The translations under genes and the position numbers were made by a program. A stretch of 64,000 bases of DNA from contig NZ_CP026167.1 of assembly GCF_002902985.1 (NCBI RefSeq), forward strand, positions 4,216,001 through 4,280,000, read 5' to 3'. Each line of letters starts with the position of its first letter. The first letter of the stretch is position 1. Shown here piece by piece: positions 54,410 through 61,986 of this stretch. Origin of the DNA: Leclercia sp. LSNIH1 (lineage in GTDB: Bacteria; Pseudomonadota; Gammaproteobacteria; Enterobacterales; Enterobacteriaceae). Below the pieces are notes generated by a model, which worked only from the letters and a program-made list of their open reading frames with translations, was not told the DNA's origin and made no database searches.

Positions 54410-55666
54410 ATGGCGCTAACTGATGTAAAAGTTAAATCTGCAAAACCTTCCAGTAAGCCAATCAAGCTCACTGACGGGTTTGGTATGCATCTACTTGTGC
54501 ACCCTAATGGTTCAAAGTATTGGCGTTTTCAATACCGCTTCACTGGTAAACAAAAGATGCTGGCGCTTGGCGTCTACCCTGCCGTCTCCCTAGCTGAAGC
54601 AAGGGAGAGACGTGACAGTGCCAGAAAACTGATTGCTAATGGCATTGATCCCAGCGAAAAGAAAAAAGCGGAAAAAATTGAAGAGAGTGGCGCTTTAACT
54701 TTTGAAACGGTAGCAAGAAGCTGGCATTCCAGCAATAAAACATGGTCAGAAGGCCACCGCACACTGATAATCAACAGCCTAACCACGCATGTTTTTCCGA
54801 TAATTGGTCAGAGAAATGTTACTGACCTGAAAACTCGTGATTTACTGGTTCCTGTAAAAAAAGCTGAACTGAACGGGCATCTGGAACTGGCCTCACGGCT
54901 TCAACAGCGTATCACCGCCATTATGCGCTATGCCGTACATAATGCCCTTATTGAGCATAACCCTGCTTATGATCTGGCGGGAGCAATAGCAACAGCCAAA
55001 AGTGTTCATCGTCCAGCCCTTCCCCTTGAACGTATTGCTGAATTGATGGAAAGGATAGAGGCATACAAAGGTAAGGGACTTACCCAATTGGCTGTTCGAT
55101 TGTGTTTGCTGACCTTTATCCGTTCCAGCGAGTTACGATTTGCGCGTTGGTCAGAGTTTGATTTCAAAAATGCGCTATGGACGATTCCTGCAGAACGAGA
55201 ACCTCTTAAAAACGTCAAGTTCTCTCATCGCGGCTCAAAGATGAAGACTCCCCATCTGGTACCGCTGAGTAAGCAGAGTCTCGCCGTTCTGAAAGAGATT
55301 AAAGCTATCAGTGGCGCTCATAAATTTGTATTCGCAGGTTTTAGCTATGCTGACAAGCCTATCAGTGAAAACACAATTAATAAGGCATTACGTGCTATGG
55401 GCTATAACACTCAAAAAGACGTTTGTTGCCACGGATTCCGCACAATGGCCTGTAGCGCTCTGATTGAATCAGGATTATGGTCAAGAGATGCCGTTGAACG
55501 ACAGATGAGTCACCAAGAACGTAGCTCTGTTCGAGCCGCATACATCCATAAGGCTGAACATCTGGATGAACGCCGCCTGATGCTCCAGTGGTGGGCTGAT
55601 TTCCTTGATGCCAACAGCAGCAGTATGATCAGGCCGTTTGAGTTTGCCCAAAGGAATCAAAGCTAA
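54410..55666 (+). CDS. P4-type tyrosine integrase
   Basis: A 418-residue phage P4-family integrase that would insert the island at argW. The ATG at 54410 (MALTDVKVKSAKP) follows AGGGGG by eight bases and is preferred to the GTG nine bases upstream. The N-terminal DUF4102 domain covers about residues 1-90 (LTDGFGMHLLVHPNG; LGVYPAVSLAEAR). The catalytic set is R238 (FIRSSELR), H341 and R344 (HGFR), H368 and the nucleophile Y378 (AAYIH). All are intact, so the enzyme could be active. Codon use is more AT-rich than to the left of argW. Confidence 0.95.
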   Translation: MALTDVKVKSAKPSSKPIKLTDGFGMHLLVHPNGSKYWRFQYRFTGKQKMLALGVYPAVSLAEARERRDSARKLIANGIDPSEKKKAEKIEESGALTFETVARSWHSSNKTWSEGHRTLIINSLTTHVFPIIGQRNVTDLKTRDLLVPVKKAELNGHLELASRLQQRITAIMRYAVHNALIEHNPAYDLAGAIATAKSVHRPALPLERIAELMERIEAYKGKGLTQLAVRLCLLTFIRSSELRFARWSEFDFKNALWTIPAEREPLKNVKFSHRGSKMKTPHLVPLSKQSLAVLKEIKAISGAHKFVFAGFSYADKPISENTINKALRAMGYNTQKDVCCHGFRTMACSALIESGLWSRDAVERQMSHQERSSVRAAYIHKAEHLDERRLMLQWWADFLDANSSSMIRPFEFAQRNQS

Positions 55667-55817
55667 CTGCCTGATAACCCATCATATAACATCATGTAAT
55701 CCTTTGTTTTAACGATGTTTGAATAGCCATCGCCCTGTGATGGCTACTACACCATTCTATTATGAATTTTCAGCAATATTTGATATCGTAGCAATATTGA
55801 ATACCGAGGAAATAACC

Positions 55818-56102
55818 ATGATATCAGGTCTTGATGGTGGAATTTTCATCCTTAGCTCAATGGCTAAAGAAAGAGTCAAATCAGGTCTACTTGACAGAGC
55901 AACAATAGAAGGCTCTAAAGGCGAGTATACCGTGATTTTTGATGGTTCAGAGTGGGAAGGTAAGCCATTAGTCCTATGCAGCTCCAGACAGCCTTATGAA
56001 GCAAGAGTCTTCAAAAGCATAGATGGTGCGGCGGCAGAACTACTACGCATAGGACTAAATGAAGCTTCAATCAAAAACACCATCAAATCGAACACTAAAT
56101 AA
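55818..56102 (+). CDS. Small protein of unknown function upstream of mod
   Basis: A 94-residue protein starting at the ATG at 55818 (MISGLDGGIFILSS), preceded by GAGGA with good spacing. It contains no motif I recognise. It appears alpha/beta and carries no membrane segment; the C-terminal half (EARVFKSIDGAAAELLRIGL) is predicted helical. It ends 11 bases before mod and probably belongs to the same transcript, so it could be a regulator or partner of the Type III system. That link is inference. Confidence 0.7.
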   Translation: MISGLDGGIFILSSMAKERVKSGLLDRATIEGSKGEYTVIFDGSEWEGKPLVLCSSRQPYEARVFKSIDGAAAELLRIGLNEASIKNTIKSNTK

Positions 56103-56113
56103 TCAGGTTTAAA

Positions 56114-58057
56114 ATGGACATGCAAAAAGAAACGATTTTTTCAGAAGTAGAAACTGCTAACAGTAAGCAGCTTGCTGTTTTGAAGGCTAACTTCCCACAG
56201 TGTTTTGATAAGAATGGGGTATTCATTCAAGAAAAGTTGCTTGAGATCGTCAAGTCGTCGGATGTTGAACTCTCTAAAGAATCATACAGCTTAAACTGGC
56301 TGGGTAAGTCCTATGCCCGGCTGTTGGCTAACCTACCACCGAAGACGTTGCTCACCGAAGATAAAGACCATAACCAACGTGAAGAGAACAAGAACAGTCA
56401 GAATCTGTTGATCAAAGGGGATAACCTCGAAGTATTAAAGCATATGGCGAATGCTTATTCTGAAAAGATTAAAATGATTTATATTGATCCTCCATATAAT
56501 ACTGGTTCAGATGGATTTGTATATAATGATGAGCGTAATTTCACGGCAGAACAGCTTTCTGAATTGGCAGGAATCGATCTTGATGAGGCTACACGAATCC
56601 TCAATTTTACCGTCAAAGGTTCAAGTAGTCATAGTGCATGGCTAACATTCATTTACCCCCGTCTTTATATTGCTCGTGAACTTCTCCGTGAAGATGGCGT
56701 TATCTTTATTTCAATAGATGATAATGAAATCGCGCAATTAAAACTTTTATGTGATGAAATATTCGGAGAAGAAAACTTTCTATCTCAAATAATAGTACAA
56801 TCAAATAAGCGTGGCCAAACTTACAAGGAAATAGCTAAATGCCATGAGTATATTTTAGTTTACTATAAATCAAATAAATCAAATCTCGGAGAGTTGGAGA
56901 AGGTGGGCGGGACGCTTCCCTTTGAAGATTCTTATGGGCCTTATGATCTTTGGGAGCTGCGAAATCGTAATCCTAAATTTGGAAGGCATAATCGACCAAA
57001 TCTTTTCTATCCAATATATGTCGATGAAAATCATATAAACGAGGAAGGTCTTTCACGAGTATCCTTAACGAAAACAGCAGAATGTACAACTCCTGTCTAT
57101 CCAATGAACAGTGAAGGAGGAGAGAGCTGCTGGAGGTGGGGAAAAGATAAACTTCAAAAAGAAGGTATTAATAGTGAACCGCGTATAGTATGGGCAAAAA
57201 AGAAACGTGATGGTGGCTGGAATATTTATGAAAAATCAAGAAAAAGCACTACCAAAGCAAAATCTATTTGGCTTGATACTAAATTTATAAATGAGCAAGG
57301 CACTATCGAATCAGGTAAACTACAAATGAGTGGTGCTCTTCAATTTCCTAAGCCGTTAGAATTAATGAAGCAATGTATTATTTTAGGGACTGGAGAAGAC
57401 GACATTATTCTTGATTTTTTTGCTGGTTCCGGCACGACTGCCCATGCCGTTATGGAGCTGAATGCTGAGGAAAACTCTGAAAGAAAATTCATAACAGTTC
57501 AGATCCCAGAAAAATGCTCTAAAGATAGCATTGCATTTAAATCAGGTTTTGAAACGATTTTTGATATTACAAAAGAACGACTGAAAAGAGCTTGTGAAAA
57601 AATAGGCTTAGAGCATATTGATTACAAGGGTAATTTAGGGTTCAAATCATTTGAAACAGTTGATGATTTTCGGATGAAAGATGAATCTGAGCTAACGCTT
57701 TCTAACCATACATTCTTTGATGATGCTGTGTTGACACCTGAACAGTATGACACCCTATTGACTACATGGTGTGTATATGATGGTAGCTTGTTAACAACGC
57801 CAATTGAAGATATTGAGCTTAATGGCTACAAAGCACACTTGTGCGATGGTCGTCTGTATCTGATTGCGCCTAATTTCACCAGCGAAGCACTTAAAGCTTT
57901 ACTTCAAAAGCTGGATGCAGACAAAGACTTTGCCCCTAACAAAGTTGTATTTTATGGCAGCAACTTCGAAAGTGCGAAACAGATGGAACTCAATGAAGCA
58001 CTAAAAAGTTATGCTAATAAAAAATCTATTGATTTAGATTTGGTGGTAAGGAACTAA
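56114..58057 (+). CDS. mod: Type III restriction-modification methyltransferase Mod
   Basis: A 647-residue beta-class N6-adenine methyltransferase that both recognises and methylates DNA for a Type III system. The first ~210 residues (ETIFSEVETANSKQLAVL; motif IV DPPYNTGSDGF with DPPY at 125-128) are very close to the EcoP1I/EcoP15I group as I recall it. The SAM motif FAGSGTTAHAV is at 436-446, after the target recognition domain (about 215-420). That middle domain differs from those enzymes, so a new specificity is likely. No short-repeat tract that could cause phase variation is seen. It is three bases from res. Confidence 0.95.
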   Translation: MDMQKETIFSEVETANSKQLAVLKANFPQCFDKNGVFIQEKLLEIVKSSDVELSKESYSLNWLGKSYARLLANLPPKTLLTEDKDHNQREENKNSQNLLIKGDNLEVLKHMANAYSEKIKMIYIDPPYNTGSDGFVYNDERNFTAEQLSELAGIDLDEATRILNFTVKGSSSHSAWLTFIYPRLYIARELLREDGVIFISIDDNEIAQLKLLCDEIFGEENFLSQIIVQSNKRGQTYKEIAKCHEYILVYYKSNKSNLGELEKVGGTLPFEDSYGPYDLWELRNRNPKFGRHNRPNLFYPIYVDENHINEEGLSRVSLTKTAECTTPVYPMNSEGGESCWRWGKDKLQKEGINSEPRIVWAKKKRDGGWNIYEKSRKSTTKAKSIWLDTKFINEQGTIESGKLQMSGALQFPKPLELMKQCIILGTGEDDIILDFFAGSGTTAHAVMELNAEENSERKFITVQIPEKCSKDSIAFKSGFETIFDITKERLKRACEKIGLEHIDYKGNLGFKSFETVDDFRMKDESELTLSNHTFFDDAVLTPEQYDTLLTTWCVYDGSLLTTPIEDIELNGYKAHLCDGRLYLIAPNFTSEALKALLQKLDADKDFAPNKVVFYGSNFESAKQMELNEALKSYANKKSIDLDLVVRN

Positions 58058-58059
58058 TC

Positions 58060-60369
58060 ATGTCTAAAGGATTCACATTCGAAAAGAATTTACCTCATCA
58101 AAAGGCTGGCGTTGATTCGGTGATGAATGTCTTTGTATCCGCCATACCTCATCAGACGGATCATGTTGCTATTCGCCTGTTAGCTAATCCAGAACTGAAT
58201 CTATCTGAACAACAATACTACAACAACATAAAAAATGTTCAGGAATTCAATGGCATTGAGCACTTAAAAGATAATTACGATGCTAAAAGCAAAGTAATTG
58301 ATGTTTCTATGGAGACAGGTACAGGTAAAACTTATACTTACACCAAAACAATTTTTGACCTGAACAAATCATTTGGCATTAACAAGTTTATCATCATTGT
58401 TCCGACTCTATCGATCAAAGCCGGAACCGTTAACTTTTTAAAAAGTGATGCTTTAAAAGAACACTTTCGAGATGATTACGAGCGTGAACTAAAGACTTAT
58501 GTAGTTGAGAGTCAGAAAAACTCTGGTAAAAATACAAAATCGTATATGCCTCAAGCTATTCATGATTTTGTTGAAGCTAGTAATTTCAATAAGAAATATA
58601 TACACATCCTTGTGATCAACTCAGGAATGATTAACTCCAAGTCTTTAACTGACACTTATGATGTTGGTTTGCTTGATAATCAGTTTGATACATCATTTGC
58701 TGCTCTAAGTGCGGTTAAACCATTTATTATTATTGATGAACCTCATAAATTCCCTACAGCTAAAAAAACATGGGAGAATATTGAGAAATTCAATGCTCAA
58801 TATATTATTCGTTACGGCGCAACCTTTAGTGAAGGCTATAAAAATTTAGTTTATCGCCTGACAGCCGTAGATGCATTTAATGAAGATCTTGTTAAAGGCA
58901 TTGATGCTTACATTGAAGATATTGTTGGTGATGGTAGCGCCAACCTCAAGTTCGTAAAATCTGACGGTAAAGAAGCTATTTTTGAGCTTACCGAAAATGG
59001 TAACAAAAAAACGTTCAAATTAGCAAAAGATGAATCGCTATCGAAAACACATAGCGCAATTCATGATTTAACACTCGATGCGTTAAATAAAAGCACTGCA
59101 GTGTTGAGTAATGGTATTGAACTAAAAATTGGTAGTTCAATAAACCCCTACTCTTACGATCAGACGCTCGCTGATAACATGATGCTTAAAGCTGTCAAAG
59201 AACACTTTAAGTTAGAAAAAGAGTATCTGACACAAAGACCACGTATAAAGCCTATTACTCTTTTCTTCATTGATGATATTGAAGGCTACCGTGATGGTAA
59301 TGATATTGCCGGAAGCCTGAAAACTAAGTTCGAAGAATACGTTCTGTCAGAAGCGAATGAACTTATAAAAACAGAGAAGGATGAGTTTTATCGAAACTAC
59401 CTTGAAAAAACTATTCAGGATGTATCTTCTGTTCATGGTGGTTATTTTTCGAAAGATAACAGTGATAAAGATGATAAAATTGAGCAGGAAATCAACGAAA
59501 TCCTTCATGACAAAGAGCTTCTTTTATCTTTAGAAAATCCTCGCCGTTTCATTTTCTCTAAGTGGACGTTGCGTGAGGGGTGGGATAACCCAAATGTCTT
59601 TCAGATTTGTAAGCTCCGTTCGAGCGGTAGCACCACATCTAAACTTCAAGAGGTAGGGCGTGGTTTACGTCTTCCCGTGAATGAATACATGTGCCGAGTG
59701 AAAGATCGCAATTTCACACTCAACTACTATGTTGATTTTACGGAAAAAGATTTTGTTGATTCTCTTGTCAAAGAGGTTAACGATAGCTCCTTCAAAGAAA
59801 CTGTTCCAAGTAAGTTTACTCAAGAGCTTAAGGATAAAATCTTATCTCAGTATCCTGAACTTTCATCCAGAACACTAATGAATGAAATTTTTGATGCTGA
59901 AATCATCGATGAGAATGAAAACTTTAAAGACTCTGGTACCTATACTCGCTTAAAAGATAAATATCCAGCAGCATTCCCTACCGGAGTTAAACCAAACAAA
60001 ATCAAAAAATCCACTGATGGTAAAAAACGTACTAAAATGCGTGTTGGCAAGTTCAGTGAACTGAAAGAACTGTGGGATTTGATCAATCAAAAAGCTGTGA
60101 TTGAATATAAAATAAATAGCGAGAGTGAATTCTTATCAATATTCAAGTCGTTCATGCTCGAAGAAAAAGATAGATTTACTAAATCAGGCGTTCATACTCG
60201 CATTGATAGGATTTATATCCATAATGATACGGCAATGTCGAAAAGCATAATTAGTGATGATGATAACTTTGCTAAACTCAACACAATGAGTTATCGAGAA
60301 TTTCTTGATAACTTATCACAAACAATGTTTGCTAAACACGATACCTGCATAAGGTTTTTTGTGATATAA
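58060..60369 (+). CDS. res: Type III restriction enzyme Res, N-terminal helicase part (truncated by frameshift)
   Basis: The open frame encodes 769 residues of Res and contains the SF2 translocase/ATPase motor. Walker A is METGTGKTYTY (near residue 84-94), the DEAD-type motif II is DEPH (226-229), and motif VI is in QEVGRGLRLPVN after REGWDNPNVF. It stops at a TAA at 60367-60369 in place of the continuing family sequence. Without the downstream nuclease domain, this piece alone is not expected to cut DNA. Confidence 0.85.
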   Translation: MSKGFTFEKNLPHQKAGVDSVMNVFVSAIPHQTDHVAIRLLANPELNLSEQQYYNNIKNVQEFNGIEHLKDNYDAKSKVIDVSMETGTGKTYTYTKTIFDLNKSFGINKFIIIVPTLSIKAGTVNFLKSDALKEHFRDDYERELKTYVVESQKNSGKNTKSYMPQAIHDFVEASNFNKKYIHILVINSGMINSKSLTDTYDVGLLDNQFDTSFAALSAVKPFIIIDEPHKFPTAKKTWENIEKFNAQYIIRYGATFSEGYKNLVYRLTAVDAFNEDLVKGIDAYIEDIVGDGSANLKFVKSDGKEAIFELTENGNKKTFKLAKDESLSKTHSAIHDLTLDALNKSTAVLSNGIELKIGSSINPYSYDQTLADNMMLKAVKEHFKLEKEYLTQRPRIKPITLFFIDDIEGYRDGNDIAGSLKTKFEEYVLSEANELIKTEKDEFYRNYLEKTIQDVSSVHGGYFSKDNSDKDDKIEQEINEILHDKELLLSLENPRRFIFSKWTLREGWDNPNVFQICKLRSSGSTTSKLQEVGRGLRLPVNEYMCRVKDRNFTLNYYVDFTEKDFVDSLVKEVNDSSFKETVPSKFTQELKDKILSQYPELSSRTLMNEIFDAEIIDENENFKDSGTYTRLKDKYPAAFPTGVKPNKIKKSTDGKKRTKMRVGKFSELKELWDLINQKAVIEYKINSESEFLSIFKSFMLEEKDRFTKSGVHTRIDRIYIHNDTAMSKSIISDDDNFAKLNTMSYREFLDNLSQTMFAKHDTCIRFFVI

Positions 60370-60971
60370 AAGACACTATCAATATCACTGACTACCTGAA
60401 CATTCAAACTATCAGAAAGATTAAATCTGGCTTTAGCAAGTATTTGTTGAACAATTCGTTTAACAAGTTCAGTCTTGGCTACAATGTGATATCAAACTCT
60501 ATTCATCCTACAAAGTTGACTAATGCAGATGGTAATCCTTTAAATGAGGTATTATCAAGTGATCTTGGTGTATTGCAGGATAATACAAAATCACCATTGG
60601 ATTCTTATCTTTTTGAAGAAGTATTTTATGACTCAGAGCTTGAACGGCTCAACATAACAGATGGAGAGATCCAGTCTGTATCTGTTTTCACAAAGATACC
60701 GAAGAATTCCATTAAGATCCCGGTTGCGGGTGGTTATACATATTCTCCTGACTTTGCTTACGTTGTTAAAACCACCAAAGGTGATTATCTAAACTTTATC
60801 ATTGAAACAAAAAACGTAGACGGAAAAGATAGCCTGCGGCTTGAAGAGAAGCGTAAGATTGAACATGCTCAGGCACTGTTCAATCAAATAAGTACAACGG
60901 TCAATGTGGAGTTTAAAACGCAGTTTGCTGATGATAGCATTGCTAATTTAATTAAGAGTAGCATTCATTAA
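60345..60971 (+). pseudogene. Res C-terminal endonuclease remnant
   Basis: This segment continues res in the other frame. It holds the PD-(D/E)xK nuclease core: YSPDFAYVV and, 15 residues on, FIIETKNVDG. An internal ATG at 60444 could start a 175-residue fragment, but there is no clear ribosome-binding site, so expression is doubtful. The catalytic residues are intact, so only the frame is broken. Confidence 0.8.
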
Positions 60972-60978
60972 TCCTTTT

Positions 60979-61007
60979 CCCCTCACTGTTCATTCATTAG
61001 TGAGGGG
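60979..61007. other. Hairpin between res and the PilS-like gene
   Basis: A nine-base perfect inverted repeat CCCCTCACT/AGTGAGGGG with an 11-base loop lies between the convergent genes, 8 bases past the res stop. Neither strand has a T tract after it, so it is not a classical intrinsic terminator but may still block read-through. Confidence 0.5.
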
Positions 61008-61043
61008 GAACTGATATAAATGCGAAAGGATATTTGTGTTTTT

Positions 61044-61613
61044 TTAAATAGCTGTGAATATAAGAGTATTACTATTACCACCGGCTGAACACTGCGTAGC
61101 AGTTTTAGCCACATCCAGCACATCACCTGCTGCTTTCACATTCGCCGCGACTCCTACGCCAACCTCATAGAAATTTCCTGCTGCTGCAGTTACTATTTTG
61201 GTACATTCCGCTGCAGGAACATTAGAATAAGTAATGTTAAAAGAAGAACCGGGTGCTTTTGATGGACCAGTTGCTGCAGCTCCCAATATAACATCACCTT
61301 TAAATGCATTAATTGGTTTCACTGCTGACTCAGAGCCACTCAACATATTATCCGGAAAAATCTTAGCCTGAACTGCTACCGTATTTGAAAGCCCAGTAAA
61401 ACTTGATGCTGAAGTATATAACGATTTAACACCAGCCTGAATAGTGGCTATATTATTACTTTCTGCCTGCGCACGCTGTGAAGCCTGTACTTTAGGGTAA
61501 ACAATAAATGCTGCAACCACTAATGCAGATATAATCCCAAGAACCAACAGAAGTTCTAAGAGCGAGAATCCTTTCTTGCTTTTTTTGTATTTAATTAATA
61601 CTGCTTTTTTCAT
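61044..61613 (-). CDS. Type IVb prepilin, PilS-like
   Basis: A 189-residue prepilin. The leader is 15 residues (MKKAVLIKYKKSKKG) and the cleavage site is KKG-FSLLELLLVLG, with Glu at mature position 5, followed by a hydrophobic helix. The mature part resembles the PilS/TcpA/BfpA class: small residues throughout and two cysteines (AECTK and TQCSA) placed to form the C-terminal disulfide loop. The ribosome-binding site AAGGAG is 11 bases upstream. No prepilin peptidase, ATPase, secretin or platform gene is within the window. Confidence 0.85.
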   Translation of the reverse strand: MKKAVLIKYKKSKKGFSLLELLLVLGIISALVVAAFIVYPKVQASQRAQAESNNIATIQAGVKSLYTSASSFTGLSNTVAVQAKIFPDNMLSGSESAVKPINAFKGDVILGAAATGPSKAPGSSFNITYSNVPAAECTKIVTAAAGNFYEVGVGVAANVKAAGDVLDVAKTATQCSAGGNSNTLIFTAI

Positions 61614-61986
61614 TTCCTTTATATCTCCTTAGTTATTTGGATAGATATAAAAGAGATAAACCAGATAAAATATTAAACAAGACTTTTATATTCTTTATAT
61701 ACTCTTATCCGATAAGCGGACTACCTGATAAAAACAAAAAAAGACCAGATCATTCTGGTCTTTTTTTGGAAGCGAGCTTCGTTGACTTTATTAAAAACCA
61801 TCAAAGATTTACAAGATTGAATATGGAGTTATTCTTCTTTGATAGTAATTAAACGTTACAATTTACTTTCAAACATGTCAAATTTAATTGTTTGATTATG
61901 CCATTATTTTTTAATCCTCTTATAAACTCCGTTTCCTTGTGAAATATCGAGTTGAATATTAATACCACTACCCATAAACTTATATA
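61614..61986. other. Gap between PilV-like and PilS-like genes
   Basis: The 373-base AT-rich gap has no gene I can support; a 71-codon frame on the plus strand (61,637-61,852) has low complexity and crosses a terminator. It contains one strong hairpin (61,736-61,767) and enough AT-rich sequence to hold a PilS promoter. Confidence 0.5.
61736..61767. terminator. Bidirectional terminator between the two pilin genes
   Basis: A seven-base GC-containing stem GACCAGA/TCTGGTC is extended by A7 and T7 tracts on either side, so it is a good intrinsic terminator in both directions. It lies past the PilV-like gene, so the PilS-like gene is likely to need its own promoter. Confidence 0.85.

Larger units (their letters stand above)
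58060..60971 (+). pseudogene. res: Type III restriction enzyme res, frameshifted
   Basis: The full-length res of about 970 codons is split into two frames. In the first frame the sequence ends DTCIRFFVI-stop. If one C is restored in the run at 60344-60345 (ACC CTG rather than AC-CTG) the reading continues T-L-H-K-V-F-C-D-I-K-D, which joins seamlessly to the frame that ends at 60971. The loss is therefore a single-base deletion, or a sequencing error, in a CC run. The three-base mod-res spacing implies coupled translation. Confidence 0.85.

Noticed and set aside
56114..58057. Phase-variable mod
   Set aside because: Type III mod genes often carry tandem short repeats, but no repeat tract is visible in this one.
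61637..61852. A 71-codon frame between the pilin genes
   Set aside because: It crosses a strong terminator and is low-complexity (Lys/Phe/Ser-rich), so it is likely chance.
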